A stretch of 64,000 nucleotides of DNA, taken from JAAYXS01 sp964550375. Its GTDB lineage: Bacteria; Planctomycetota; Phycisphaerae; UBA1845; Fen-1342. The DNA lies in NCBI GenBank assembly GCA_964550375.1, contig CAZJYX010000017.1, forward strand, positions 1 to 64,000, given 5' to 3'. This document shows positions 40,761-49,818 of this stretch, one piece after another. The notes beneath the pieces are model-generated. The model worked only from the letters and a program-made list of their open reading frames with translations, was not told the origin of the DNA and did not search any database. A program made the position numbers and the translations under genes. The number at the start of each line of letters is the position of its first letter. Positions within the stretch are counted from its first letter, which is position 1.

Positions 40761-41666
40761 ATGAGACGTCCGACAATTTGTGCCGTAGTTATTGCCGGCC
40801 TGCTGGGCGGCGCGACGGCCAACGGCGGGCTCTTCCAAGACATCTACCGCGGCCTGGAAATCATGGCCACGCCCAGCGGTGGCCCCCTCGCATCGTCATT
40901 CGACGGTACGCGCGTGAACGGCCAACGCCTCGGACGCCTGCGCATCGTGCCCGACGACGTCGGCCGCGGCCACCGGCTGGAGTTCGATCGCACCTTCGGG
41001 GTCGACTCGCGCGGACGACCGGAAATCATAGACCTCGGAATGTATGAGTTGCAGCTCGCGGGCTCAGTACAGTCCACGCTGAGCTACACGAACCGCGGCT
41101 GGCTGATCGGCAACGGCACCTTCCTGGCGAACAACCTGAACTACTCCCTGCGCACCAAGTCCGGGTTGCAGGATGTCGAGCTCTTCGGCCGGCTCGACTC
41201 GAGCACCTCGCTCGAAATCGACGAGCTCGGCTTCTACCGGCTCAACATGGACATCGGCAACAGCAACTCCCAGTTGCGCGTGGACGGCGTCCTGATCGAG
41301 GGTTCTGACAGCACGAACTGGGACATTGGCCCCATTAATATCAAGGGCAACATCTATTACGACCTGATAGTTGCCCTGCTTGGAACGCTCGGGGCCGACA
41401 CGACCGCCCTCGAGCAGCTCTTCCCCGCCTCGCCCATCGACCGCATTGTGGACGAGATTCAGAGCCAGTTGTTCCCGCCCGGCCTGATCGCCGACCTGTC
41501 GGTGCTGGCGGAGACCGCGCCGCCGCTTAGTGGCCTGGAAACGGCGACCGTGCCCGACCTGGGCCTCGCGTCTCGGGATCCCGCGACGGCCGGCCTCGTG
41601 CCGGAGCCCGGTACGTTGCTCCTGTTCTGCCTGGGTGCCGTCTTCCTGCGGGCGCGCCAGCGCTGA
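40761..41666 (+). CDS. PEP-CTERM-sorted exported protein, unknown function
   Basis: A 301-residue exported protein with an N-terminal signal peptide (MRRPTICAVVIAGLLGGATA) and a C-terminal sorting signal: VPEPGTLLLFCLGAVFL followed by RARQR. The PEP motif, hydrophobic segment and basic tail are the substrate signature for exosortase, which cuts and processes such proteins at the envelope. The central part is beta-rich and Gly/Asn/Ser-rich (NRGWLIGNGTFLANN, DIGPINIKGNIYYD). AGAGGA lies 7 nt upstream of the ATG. No exosortase gene is in the window. Converges with pyrG (84 nt). Confidence 0.9.
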   Translation: MRRPTICAVVIAGLLGGATANGGLFQDIYRGLEIMATPSGGPLASSFDGTRVNGQRLGRLRIVPDDVGRGHRLEFDRTFGVDSRGRPEIIDLGMYELQLAGSVQSTLSYTNRGWLIGNGTFLANNLNYSLRTKSGLQDVELFGRLDSSTSLEIDELGFYRLNMDIGNSNSQLRVDGVLIEGSDSTNWDIGPINIKGNIYYDLIVALLGTLGADTTALEQLFPASPIDRIVDEIQSQLFPPGLIADLSVLAETAPPLSGLETATVPDLGLASRDPATAGLVPEPGTLLLFCLGAVFLRARQR

Positions 41667-41750
41667 GCACCGGCGCCGGAACGTCCGTAGCGGCCTGATT
41701 CGGATTAACCACAGAGCACCACGCCGGGCGCACGCGTCCGGCGTATTTGT

Positions 41751-43490
41751 TCACTCGGGGGTAGCCGGCCCGGTACGCGCCGCCATTTCCGCGTCGACGT
41801 CGACCAGGTTCCCGAAGCTCAGCGGCTCGGCGAAGGCGGGGTCGGCCCGGCGCAGGCCGGCATGGACCAGCCCGGCAAAGAATGGGTGCGGCCGGAGCGG
41901 CCGGCTGTTCAGCTCAGGGTGGGCCTGCGTACCGACGTAGTACGGATGCATGCTCTCCGGCAACTCAAGGATGTTCATGATCTCGGCCCGGGGCGAGCGG
42001 CCGGAGAAGATCAGGCCGTGGGCCTCGAGCTGCGGGATATAGCGGGGATCGACCTCGTAGCGGTGTCGGAAGCGCATGCGGGTGCGTTCGCCGAACATGG
42101 TGTGCGCGAGCGTGCCCGGACGGATGCGGATGTCCTGCCCGCCCAGACGCATGGTCCCGCCCAGACCCTCGATCTTCTTCTGCTCCGGCAGGAGGTTGAT
42201 GACGGGGTAGCGGCATTCGCTGTCAATCTCCGTCGAGTCGGCGTCCTCCAGGCCGCAGACGTTGCGGGCGAACTCGATCACGGCCATCTGGAAGCCGTAG
42301 CAGATGCCCAGGCAGGGCAGGCCGGAGGTGCGCGCGTGCTTGAGACACGCGATCTTGCCGTCGGCGCCGCGCGTCCCGAAGGCCCCGGGCACGATAATGC
42401 CGTGCAGATCCTTGACGGCCGCCGCGGCCGTTTCATCGGTTAGTTCGGACGTGTCGACCCAGCTGATGTGCACCTTGGCGCCCCAATAGACACCGGCGTG
42501 CTCCAGGGCCTTGAGGATGCTGGCGTACGCGTCGCGAACCGACGTGTACTTGCCGGTGATGCCGATGGTGACCTGGCGCTCGGCGGTGCGCAGCCGATTG
42601 AGGTAGCGGGCCCACACGTCGCGCTGGCGGCGCTCGGCCTGCTCATCAACGCTGGATTCCATTTGCAGCCATTCGATTACGGCGCGGTCATACCCGGCCC
42701 CCCGGAGCATCTCGGGAATCTGGTAGACGCTCTCGCAGTCGTGCATGCTGAACACGCGGTTCGGCGGCACGTTCGAGAACATGGCGATCTTCTCACGCAC
42801 CTTCCGCGTGACGGGGTTCTGTGCGCGGCAGGCAATGATGTGCGGCTGAATGCCGCATTCCAGCAGCCGGCGGATGCCGAGTTGGGCGGCCTTGCTCTTC
42901 TGCTCGCCCAGGATGGCGGGCTCCATGACGTAGGTCAGGGCGACGAAGCACACGCTGCGCTGACCTTCCTCGAAGGCGAGTTGCCGCATCGCCTCGATGT
43001 AGTAGGCGTTCTCAACGTCCCCGACCGTGCCGCCGATTTCGACGAACACGACGTCGGCCTGCGAGGCGATGGCCAGTTCGCGCAGGCGGTTCTTGACCTC
43101 CCCGGTGACGTGCGGGATCATCTGCACGTCGCGGCCCAGGTAGCCGCCGGTGCGCTCACGCTCCAGGACGCGTCGGTAAATCTGGCCGCTGGTACAGAAA
43201 TTGAGCTGCGTCAGATTCTGATCCAGGGCCCGCTCATAGGTGCCCAGGTCCATGTCGCACTCGGTGCCGTCGTCGAGTACGAACACCTCGCCGTGGCGGA
43301 AGGGGTTCAGCGTGCCGGAGTCGATGTTCAGGTAGCCTTCGAGCTTGACGGGCGTGACGTGCAGACCCTTGTCCTGCAGACACTTGGCCAGGGACGAGCT
43401 GAAAATGCCCTTGCCCAGGCCGCTCATGACGGTGCCGAAGACGATCACGTACTTGGTGTGGCCGAGCTCGTAGCCGGCCGGCAACGGCAT
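41751..43490 (-). CDS. pyrG: CTP synthase, divergent subgroup
   Basis: A 579-residue CTP synthase converting UTP to CTP with ATP and glutamine. The synthetase domain has the P-loop VMSGLGKGIFSSSLAK, KLEGYLNIDSGT, HGEVFVLDDGTECDMDLG and the conserved Glu in EIGGTVGDVENAYYIEAM. The glutaminase domain has the nucleophile Cys in LGICYGFQMAVIEFARN and His-Glu in TQAHPELNSRP. Several motifs differ from the common form (KLDPYLN, GICLGMQ), and an unusual MPLPAGYELGHTKYV leader precedes the fold. The ATG at 43490 is chosen because GGAG lies 7 nt upstream; the frame stays open to 43616. It lies downstream of kdsB on the same strand, so CTP supply and CMP-Kdo synthesis may be coexpressed. Confidence 0.92.
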   Translation of the reverse strand: MPLPAGYELGHTKYVIVFGTVMSGLGKGIFSSSLAKCLQDKGLHVTPVKLEGYLNIDSGTLNPFRHGEVFVLDDGTECDMDLGTYERALDQNLTQLNFCTSGQIYRRVLERERTGGYLGRDVQMIPHVTGEVKNRLRELAIASQADVVFVEIGGTVGDVENAYYIEAMRQLAFEEGQRSVCFVALTYVMEPAILGEQKSKAAQLGIRRLLECGIQPHIIACRAQNPVTRKVREKIAMFSNVPPNRVFSMHDCESVYQIPEMLRGAGYDRAVIEWLQMESSVDEQAERRQRDVWARYLNRLRTAERQVTIGITGKYTSVRDAYASILKALEHAGVYWGAKVHISWVDTSELTDETAAAAVKDLHGIIVPGAFGTRGADGKIACLKHARTSGLPCLGICYGFQMAVIEFARNVCGLEDADSTEIDSECRYPVINLLPEQKKIEGLGGTMRLGGQDIRIRPGTLAHTMFGERTRMRFRHRYEVDPRYIPQLEAHGLIFSGRSPRAEIMNILELPESMHPYYVGTQAHPELNSRPLRPHPFFAGLVHAGLRRADPAFAEPLSFGNLVDVDAEMAARTGPATPE

Positions 43491-43651
43491 GTAGAACTCC
43501 GTGTCGCCGGACCGGTTGCGAATGGCATCGAATATCGCGCGGGCGTCCATCATGAACAACACACCGGCATGCCAAGCCTCTCTTCCAACGCCGCCGGCCA
43601 GGCCGGACAGCATCACTCGCTATCGTCCGCGGGCGCGCCGCGCTCGCAGGT

Positions 43652-44404
43652 CTAGCCGCCGCGCGCCCGCCAGCGCGCCACGAAGCTCGCATAGTCGGCC
43701 GGCGTATCAATGCCGACCGTCGCTTGCTCGACGAACTCGACCGCCAACCGGCCGCCATGCTCCAGGACACGCAACTGTTCCAGGCGTTCGACCAACTCCA
43801 GCGGGCTCGGCGGCCAGCCGGCAAACTTCAGCAGGAACTCCCGGCGATAGGCATAAGCGCCCAGGTGCAGCAGCCAACTGCCCGCCGCCGCCGGGTCCCC
43901 CGCGTCAGGAACGTATGGTATCAGAGAACGCGAAAAATACAGCGCGCGACCGTCGAGTCCGCGGACAACTTTCACACAATTGGGATCACGCGGGTCCGAT
44001 CCCGCCGGAAACGGACAGGCCAGCGTTGCCATCTCGCAGTCGGGCGTCTCGGCCAGACAAGTGACCAGTCGGTCCAGATACTGCGGCTCGATCTCCGGCT
44101 CGTCCCCCTGGACGTTCAGGATAATGTCGTCGGCGGCACCCGGCCGGCCGGCCACCACCTCCGCGATGCGGTCCGTGCCGCTGGCATGATCCGGGCTCGT
44201 CAGCACCACCTCCCCGCCAAAGCTCTGCACCGCGGCAACGATGCGCTGGTCATCCGTCGCCACCAGGCAGTGCTGCACACGCCGCGCCGCCATGACGCGC
44301 TCATAAACATGCTGGATTAGATACTTGCCGGTCTGGTGAGCAAGCGCCTTCCCGGGAAACCGCGTCGATCCGTAGCGGGCGGGTATGATCGCCACTACGC
44401 TCAT
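43652..44404 (-). CDS. kdsB: 3-deoxy-manno-octulosonate cytidylyltransferase KdsB
   Basis: A 250-residue enzyme that activates Kdo with CTP to CMP-Kdo for lipopolysaccharide inner-core synthesis. IIPARYGSTRFPGKAL at the N-terminus, HCLVATDD, VVLTSPDHASGTDRIAEV, LNVQGDEPEI and HLGAYAYRREFL are the family motifs. Length is normal. The ATG at 44404 has AGGTG upstream. Its presence implies a Gram-negative outer membrane with Kdo. pyrG, making its substrate CTP, follows 161 nt downstream on the same strand. Confidence 0.96.
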   Translation of the reverse strand: MSVVAIIPARYGSTRFPGKALAHQTGKYLIQHVYERVMAARRVQHCLVATDDQRIVAAVQSFGGEVVLTSPDHASGTDRIAEVVAGRPGAADDIILNVQGDEPEIEPQYLDRLVTCLAETPDCEMATLACPFPAGSDPRDPNCVKVVRGLDGRALYFSRSLIPYVPDAGDPAAAGSWLLHLGAYAYRREFLLKFAGWPPSPLELVERLEQLRVLEHGGRLAVEFVEQATVGIDTPADYASFVARWRARGG

Positions 44405-44616
44405 GCAGCACCTGGCGAAAGCTGGGTCCCATTCACGGGACCGAATCCTACGCCAGCCGGCCGCCAGACGCAAACGCACGCCGCATTCGGCAACGGGCGC
44501 ACCGCCCGGCCCGGCCCGAATCGAACATGTTCGGCATATGTTTGCAAGCACCCCCTCCGGGCTGCTCCATCCTGCGTTGACGGCCAGCGGTGAGGCGTGT
44601 CAGCGGGCGACCCAGC

Positions 44617-45186
44617 CTACTTCATGTTCGCACGCCGGATAGCGCGGATGAGAATCTCTTGAACCTCATCGGGCCGTGCCACGTGCTCCCATAGCATCTC
44701 GCCCTGGCCGTCGCCGCGCGGCACGATGCCGATCGAGGCCATGTGGAGCCACGGACGGTACCAGGCGGGCCGCACCTGCGCGTCGCCCACCTGCGTCAGG
44801 CCCAGTTCCACCACGCTGACGCTGAAGATCCCCCCAAAACGCATCACCCGCCGATTGGTGAGGACGTACAGATGCGTGGCCCATTGCAGCGTGGCGATCA
44901 GCACCCCCGAGAAGGCTACCAGCAGCGTGCCCAGCAGCGCAATCGACGCGCCCAGCGCCGGCTGCCCCTGGCTGTAGATCACGAGGGCGGCCGCCAGCAG
45001 CATCATCGCGATGATGAGCTTGCACGAATTGACCAGAATACTCCACGGCGACGGCCGGATCGACAACTGGATGATCTCGTCGTCGCGCAGCGCGACCGCC
45101 GCCGCCGCCTTCTGCTCCGCGGCCGTGGCCGCCGGAGCCTCAGCCACTGTCGACTTCACGGGATCAATGGCCGGGCGTCTGGTCAT
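44617..45186 (-). CDS. PH-domain (bPH2) membrane protein
   Basis: A 189-residue protein. An Ala-rich cytoplasmic N-terminus and IIQLSIRPSPWSILVNS lead into two TM helices (CKLIIAMMLLAAALVIY and GASIALLGTLLVAFSGVLIATLQW), then a bacterial PH-like domain: YVLTNRRVMRFGGIFSVSVVELGLTQVGD and ASIGIVPRGDGQGEMLWEHVARPDEVQEIL. Such proteins sit in the inner membrane; their binding partners are mostly unknown. Its ATG overlaps the hpt stop (ATGA), so it is translationally coupled to hpt. No specific function can be given. Confidence 0.85.
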   Translation of the reverse strand: MTRRPAIDPVKSTVAEAPAATAAEQKAAAAVALRDDEIIQLSIRPSPWSILVNSCKLIIAMMLLAAALVIYSQGQPALGASIALLGTLLVAFSGVLIATLQWATHLYVLTNRRVMRFGGIFSVSVVELGLTQVGDAQVRPAWYRPWLHMASIGIVPRGDGQGEMLWEHVARPDEVQEILIRAIRRANMK

Positions 45187-45782
45187 GGCATTAGTTCCGG
45201 CCGCAGCACGCCGATATGCGGGGAATTCCGATAGTGGTCGTCGTAGTCCAGGCCGTAGCCTACCACGAATAGATCATCGACATCGAAGCCGACGAAGTCA
45301 ACCGTAACATCCGGCGGGGCCTTGGCCGGCTTGCGCAGCAGCACGGCGGTGCGCAGGCTGGCCGGCTGCCGCGCCCTGATCATGCCGTGTACACGCCGCA
45401 GCGTTCGCCCCGTATCGAAGATGTCGTCAACCACGAGCACGTGCCGCCCGCGCACCTCGCCGGTAAGCTCGATAAGCGGTTCGGGCTGCCCGGCGGTGGT
45501 AGTCGCCCCCGGATAGGTCGAAATCTGCACCAGTGCGATCTTCATCTTCAGCGGTAGTTCGCGAATGAGGTCCGCCAGGAAGATGATCGCCCCGGATAGC
45601 ACCGGCACCAGCGTCAGGCCGCGCTCCTCGCCGTCGTAGCAGCCCGCAATCTCAGCCGCCAACTCGCGCACGCGCGCCTGGATCTGCTCGCGCGTGAACA
45701 GGATGGTGCGAATATCCGCTTCCATGGCGGCGGAATCGCTACCGGCCGGGTGCGGGGCGTGCTGCAAGTCGCGACCATTCAT
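45183..45782 (-). CDS. hpt: Hypoxanthine phosphoribosyltransferase
   Basis: A 199-residue purine salvage enzyme that joins hypoxanthine or guanine to PRPP. The PRPP-binding loop is VLVVDDIFDTGRTL, with LVPVLSGAIIFLADLIREL, DFVGFDVDDLFVVGYGLDYDD and NSPHIGVLRPEL, all typical of bacterial HPRTs. The ATG at 45782 is chosen because it overlaps the upstream stop (ATGA). Residues before MEADIRTILFTREQI are unconserved; ATG 45725 is an alternative. It lies between the HD-like and PH-domain genes, with both junctions overlapping. Confidence 0.95.
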   Translation of the reverse strand: MNGRDLQHAPHPAGSDSAAMEADIRTILFTREQIQARVRELAAEIAGCYDGEERGLTLVPVLSGAIIFLADLIRELPLKMKIALVQISTYPGATTTAGQPEPLIELTGEVRGRHVLVVDDIFDTGRTLRRVHGMIRARQPASLRTAVLLRKPAKAPPDVTVDFVGFDVDDLFVVGYGLDYDDHYRNSPHIGVLRPELMP

Positions 45783-46522
45783 GACGTCCATTCCACGGAC
45801 GGCGTCAGCGGCCGGAGCAGATCCTCCGGGATGTTGTTTCCGGCCTGCACCAACGTTTGGGCCAGGTCCAGACCGCCCGTGTCGCGTGCCAGTGCCTGCA
45901 TGAAGTGCTCAACCGCCTCCAGACGCCGGCGGGCCAGACGCTGCGTGGTCTCGAATCGGAAGCCGTCGTTGACCCGCACTTCCCAGTAGCGGTATTCCTT
46001 CTGACGCTCCCAGCTCGCGAAGAGTTGCGTGAGCGGCCGTCCCTCGGCCTGGTACTGCCGAAACTGGCGCAGGATGTAGACCACGCCCACTTCATCCAGG
46101 TTCTCCGCCTCGGCCAGCAACTGCGCCTCGACCAGGTCCGTGCGGCGGTCGTTGCACTGGCGAACGGCCTCGCAGGCCAGTCGCACCGTCTTGGGGGGCA
46201 GTTGCGACCCGACGTATTCCTGGATCAGGGCGGCGCCCAGTTCGCGCTGAATATCGCTCGTGGGGCGCGTCAGCACGTGCCAGCGGTCAACCGTGCCCTG
46301 CTGGAGTTGCGTGGCCCACCCGGCACAGTGAAACAGTCCGGCCACCGCCAGCGCCAACTGATCAACCGCCTGGTCAGCCACTTCCGGAATCCGCCCGACC
46401 AACTGCGTCAGCCGGGCCACCCGCTCAGCCCGTTCCCATAACCACAAGTCACGCTGCTCATCATCGACCTGGAGAATCAGAACTTGCTTCGCGATCGGGA
46501 TGATACGTTCGAGTTGCTCCAC
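45779..46522 (-). CDS. Probable degenerate HD-superfamily protein, unknown function
   Basis: A 247-residue soluble protein. The pattern LGAALIQEYV, LACEAVRQC and VEAQLLAEAENLDEVGVVYILRQFRQY resembles the middle and end of HD-domain hydrolases (the EAxxLxDADxLdxxG segment), but the metal-binding HD pair is not seen; the aspartates of DAD read EAE. It may be an inactive HD protein or a distinct family. The GTG at 46522 has GGGAG 7 nt upstream. Its stop overlaps the hpt start (ATGA), so it heads a translationally coupled trio. It is divergent from an HDOD gene. Family assignment is tentative. Confidence 0.6.
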   Translation of the reverse strand: MEQLERIIPIAKQVLILQVDDEQRDLWLWERAERVARLTQLVGRIPEVADQAVDQLALAVAGLFHCAGWATQLQQGTVDRWHVLTRPTSDIQRELGAALIQEYVGSQLPPKTVRLACEAVRQCNDRRTDLVEAQLLAEAENLDEVGVVYILRQFRQYQAEGRPLTQLFASWERQKEYRYWEVRVNDGFRFETTQRLARRRLEAVEHFMQALARDTGGLDLAQTLVQAGNNIPEDLLRPLTPSVEWTS

Positions 46523-46892
46523 GCACACACTCCCGCCTGGCCCCCGGTGAACCGCCGTCCCGGCTGGTGGCATGGTCCGGCTCGGTACTGGGCGAGCACA
46601 CCACGCGCCATGACCACGCCTTGACCAGGAGCCGCAGTCTAGCCCTGCCGCACCGCACCGGCAAGCTGCCTTACCGGACGCTTGCCACCCCCGGTGCGCA
46701 CTCCGTCGGCGGACGCCGGCTGCCCCGCCCACCGCCCCGAAACCGCTGCGCGCAGCGCTGCAGGGGTTATCTGGACCTCGCCGCCCGGCCGGCGCGGCCG
46801 GTGCGGCGTGCCGGCGGCCGCGATAATGCCGGACCTGCATCTACCCGAAGAATAGCAGGAGTTTGCACTCGTACGGTCCAGAGGAAACGTCA
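46523..46892. other. Divergent intergenic region
   Basis: These 370 bases separate the divergent HD-like and HDOD genes. No gene, tRNA or clear repeat is seen. The right end contains the GAGGAAA ribosome site of the HDOD gene; a GATAAT near 46822 could be a -10 box but has no good -35 partner. Confidence 0.35.
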
Positions 46893-47816
46893 ATGCCGAC
46901 GACCACCGACTCCGGAAGCGGTCCGGACAGCGCCCCGCCGGCTGTCCTGCCGGGGAAGTCCCTGCCGCCGGAATTGCAGCGCGCCATGTCGCGCGTGACC
47001 GAAATCAACTCACTCCCGGAGATAACGACCAGGATCGTGCAGGTAGTGGAGGATCCGCGCGCCACGGCCCTCGACATGCACGAAATCGTGAAGAACGATC
47101 CGGCCCTCGCCGCCAAGATCCTGAAGGTGGTCAATTCGGCCTTCTACGGCCTGCCCTCCCAAATCGCCAGCCTGGACCGCGCCATCATCATGCTGGGCCT
47201 CAGCGCTGTTAAGAACATCGCCATGGCGGCCTCGCTGGCGCGCCTCTTCCGCGGTGACGCCGTCTCTCAGCACTTCTCCGCCCGCGACCTGTGGCGCCAC
47301 TGCATCGCCGTCGGCGTCTGTGCCCGCGCCCTGGGGCACGCGGCCCACAACCCCCAGGCCGAGGAGTTCTTCGTGGCCGGCCTCGTACATGACCTGGGCC
47401 TCCTGGTCGCCGGGCAGTTGTTCCCCCGGCAGTTCCGCGAGGTGGCCGATTGCTGCAGCAGCCAACCGAGCGATTTCTGCGCCCTCGAGGAGCAACTCAT
47501 CGGCGCTGACCACCAGTGCTTCGGCGGCGTGCTGGCCACCAAGTGGCGCTTCCCCCCCGCGCTCCGTTACGCCAACGCCTATCATCACGACCCCTCCCCG
47601 CTACAGCCGGATGTCCGCAGAATCGCGACTTTCATCTACGTCGCCGACACCATCTGCTGCAAGATGCAGCACGGCTTCTACCTGACCGCCCAGACCCAGG
47701 AAATCACCACGGACATGCTCGACCTCATCGGCGTGACACAGGCCGATCTGGCCACTATCTGCGAGACGCTTATCGAACTGGTCACCGAAGTGGAATCGAT
47801 CTTCGCGGAACCCTGA
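46893..47816 (+). CDS. HDOD-domain protein
   Basis: A 307-residue HDOD protein. LPEITTRIVQVVEDPRATA, EIVKNDPALAAKILKVVNSAFYGLPSQI, LDRAIIMLGLSAVKNIAMA, WRHCIAVGVCARALG and FVAGLVHDLGLLV cover the whole domain. HDOD proteins are related to HD phosphohydrolases but usually lack activity and act in signalling, often tied to cyclic-di-GMP, motility or stress. It is a single-domain protein with an unstructured N-terminal tail. The ATG at 46893 has GAGGAAA 9 nt upstream; a TTG at 46863 is less likely. Confidence 0.92.
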   Translation: MPTTTDSGSGPDSAPPAVLPGKSLPPELQRAMSRVTEINSLPEITTRIVQVVEDPRATALDMHEIVKNDPALAAKILKVVNSAFYGLPSQIASLDRAIIMLGLSAVKNIAMAASLARLFRGDAVSQHFSARDLWRHCIAVGVCARALGHAAHNPQAEEFFVAGLVHDLGLLVAGQLFPRQFREVADCCSSQPSDFCALEEQLIGADHQCFGGVLATKWRFPPALRYANAYHHDPSPLQPDVRRIATFIYVADTICCKMQHGFYLTAQTQEITTDMLDLIGVTQADLATICETLIELVTEVESIFAEP

Positions 47817-47885
47817 CCCTCACGGGCCCTGGCCGGCCGCGCCACAGCCACCCGCGCACTGCAACACGCACCGCCCCGCTCGCCA

Positions 47886-49346
47886 CTACCCCTTGATCAC
47901 GCCGATCGGCCGCAACCGCGCTACCTTCGTGCTGATGCCCAGCTTGTGCACCACGTCAACCACCCGGCTGACGTCCTTGTAGGCTTCGGGCTGCTCCTCG
48001 TCCAGCCCGCTGCGACCCCGGGCCCGCGCGACTACGCCGGCACGCAGCAACTCCTGCTGAATCGAGCGGCCCTTGGCCGCCCGGATCGCCGCCCCGCGCG
48101 ACAAGACCCGCCCGGCCCCGTGGCAACAACTGCCGAAAGTCTCGTCCATTGCCCGCGGCTGACCGACCAGCACCCAACTCGCCCGGCCCATGTCGCCCGG
48201 CACCAGCACCGGCTGGCCCACCTCCTGGTAGGCCGGCGGCACCTCCGGATGACCCGCCGGAAACGCCCGTGTCGCACCCTTGCGGTGCACGCACAGCGTC
48301 CGGCGCTGCCCACGCACTTCATACGGCTCCAGCTTGGCGATGTTGTGCGCCACATCGTATACCTGCCGCATGCCAAGCCGCTCGGCGGGCGATCCAAAGA
48401 CCTGCGCAAAGGCCTTCCGGGTCAGATGCAGCAGAAGCTGGCGGTTGCACCAGGCGTAGTTCGCCGCCGCCCGCATCGCGCCGAGATAACGCTGCCCCTC
48501 CGGCGAAGCGACCGGCGCACAGACCAACTGGCGATCCGGTAACTCGATGCCGTACTTGCGCGGCGCGTCACGCAGCTCCTTGATCGCGTCGTCGCACACC
48601 TGGTACCCCAGGCCGCGCGAGCCGGAGTGAATCGTCACGGCAATATGGCCGGGAACAAGGCCGAACGCCGCCGCCGCCTGAGCGTCGACAACCTCTTCCA
48701 CCACCTGCACTTCGATGAAGTGATTGCCGCTGCCCAGCGTGCCGACCTGGTCCAGGCCGCGCTCATACGCGTGGTTGGAGACGCAGTCGGGCTGAGCCCC
48801 GTCCAGCGCGCCATGCGCCTCCGTGTGCGCGATATCCTCCTCCCAGCCAAAACCGCGCGCCACCACGTAGGGCGCCCCGCCGGTCACCAACTCGCGCAGC
48901 TCCTTCTGGCTGAACTTCACCTTGCCCGTTCCACCCACGCCGCAGGGCACCTCGCGGAACAACGTGTCCACCAGCTCCTTTATCCGCGCCCGCGCCTCCT
49001 GGGCCGGAATATCCGTGCGAACCAGCCGTACGCCGCAGTTGATGTCATAGCCGACGCCCCCCGGGCTGATCACGCCGCCCTCGTCCGGATCGGTCGCCGC
49101 CACCCCGCCGATGCAGAAGCCGTAACCCCAGTGGATATCCGGCATCGCCAGCGAGGCGCCGACCACGCCCGGCAGCGTGGCTACGTTGGCAACCTGCTCG
49201 GGCGATTGATCGAGGAGAATGCTCTCCATCAACTCGCTGTCGGCGTAGATGATGCCGTCTACGCGCATCGCGGGCTTGTAGGAGCGCGGAATCCGCCAGC
49301 GGCAGTTGTCGATCTGCTCAACCGGACCGGTGTACTTGCCAGCCAT
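47886..49346 (-). CDS. rtcB: RNA ligase RtcB
   Basis: A 486-residue GTP/Mn-dependent RNA ligase that joins 2',3'-cyclic phosphate or 3'-phosphate ends to 5'-OH ends, in RNA repair or tRNA splicing. Metal and active-site motifs are seen: GVGYDINCGVRL, GTLGSGNHFIEVQ, IHSGSRGLGYQV, AHNIAKLEPY and the guanylylated His in SCCHGAGRVLSRGAA. Length matches the RtcB subgroup of about 480 residues that depends on archease. GAGG precedes the ATG at 49346. The archease gene lies 46 nt upstream on the same strand, which supports an RNA-repair operon. Confidence 0.97.
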   Translation of the reverse strand: MAGKYTGPVEQIDNCRWRIPRSYKPAMRVDGIIYADSELMESILLDQSPEQVANVATLPGVVGASLAMPDIHWGYGFCIGGVAATDPDEGGVISPGGVGYDINCGVRLVRTDIPAQEARARIKELVDTLFREVPCGVGGTGKVKFSQKELRELVTGGAPYVVARGFGWEEDIAHTEAHGALDGAQPDCVSNHAYERGLDQVGTLGSGNHFIEVQVVEEVVDAQAAAAFGLVPGHIAVTIHSGSRGLGYQVCDDAIKELRDAPRKYGIELPDRQLVCAPVASPEGQRYLGAMRAAANYAWCNRQLLLHLTRKAFAQVFGSPAERLGMRQVYDVAHNIAKLEPYEVRGQRRTLCVHRKGATRAFPAGHPEVPPAYQEVGQPVLVPGDMGRASWVLVGQPRAMDETFGSCCHGAGRVLSRGAAIRAAKGRSIQQELLRAGVVARARGRSGLDEEQPEAYKDVSRVVDVVHKLGISTKVARLRPIGVIKG

Positions 49347-49392
49347 GTTCGACCTCGCAATAAGGACCTTCGGACCGCCGCCGCGCCTCGAA

Positions 49393-49818
49393 TCAGATAT
49401 CGACGATGTACGTGGCCTCGTAGCCGTCCGCCACCGGCCAAATGCGCAGCTCGTGATAAGTCACGGCCTTGACCTCGCGTTCCAAGCTGCTGGCGGCCAC
49501 ATCAACGCGCTGCAATTGCACCGTTGCCGTCAGACGGGTCTGGCTGAACTCCCGCACATCGACCGCGGTCACCATCCGCCGCCCCATCTCGAACAACCCC
49601 AGCACCTCGGCCAGGTAGTCGCGCAGCAACAGGGCCGGCTCATCGGCACCTAGTTCCAACTCCCTGGATTCCGCCTCACGACCATCATTAACCAGGCGGC
49701 CGATGATCGCGTAGAGACCGGCGGTCGCCGGCCCGAGCAGCTCCGCCAGCGTTGGCGCACACACCCGCACGCCGACGTCGGCCGTGTGGTCAAACAACTC
49801 ATAGCGTTGCGCTGCCAC
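49393..49818 (-). CDS. Archease, RtcB cofactor
   Basis: A 141-residue archease-family protein. The signature ELFDHTADVGVRV near the N-terminus, LAELLGPATAGLYAII, EPALLLRDYLAEVLGLFE and the terminal YEATYIVDI with the conserved C-terminal Asp-Ile are present. Archease speeds guanylylation of RtcB and lets it turn over. The GTG at 49818 is preferred because GGAGGAG lies 6 nt upstream; a longer frame from ATG 49860 adds 14 unconserved residues. It precedes rtcB in the same unit. Confidence 0.93.
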   Translation of the reverse strand: MAAQRYELFDHTADVGVRVCAPTLAELLGPATAGLYAIIGRLVNDGREAESRELELGADEPALLLRDYLAEVLGLFEMGRRMVTAVDVREFSQTRLTATVQLQRVDVAASSLEREVKAVTYHELRIWPVADGYEATYIVDI

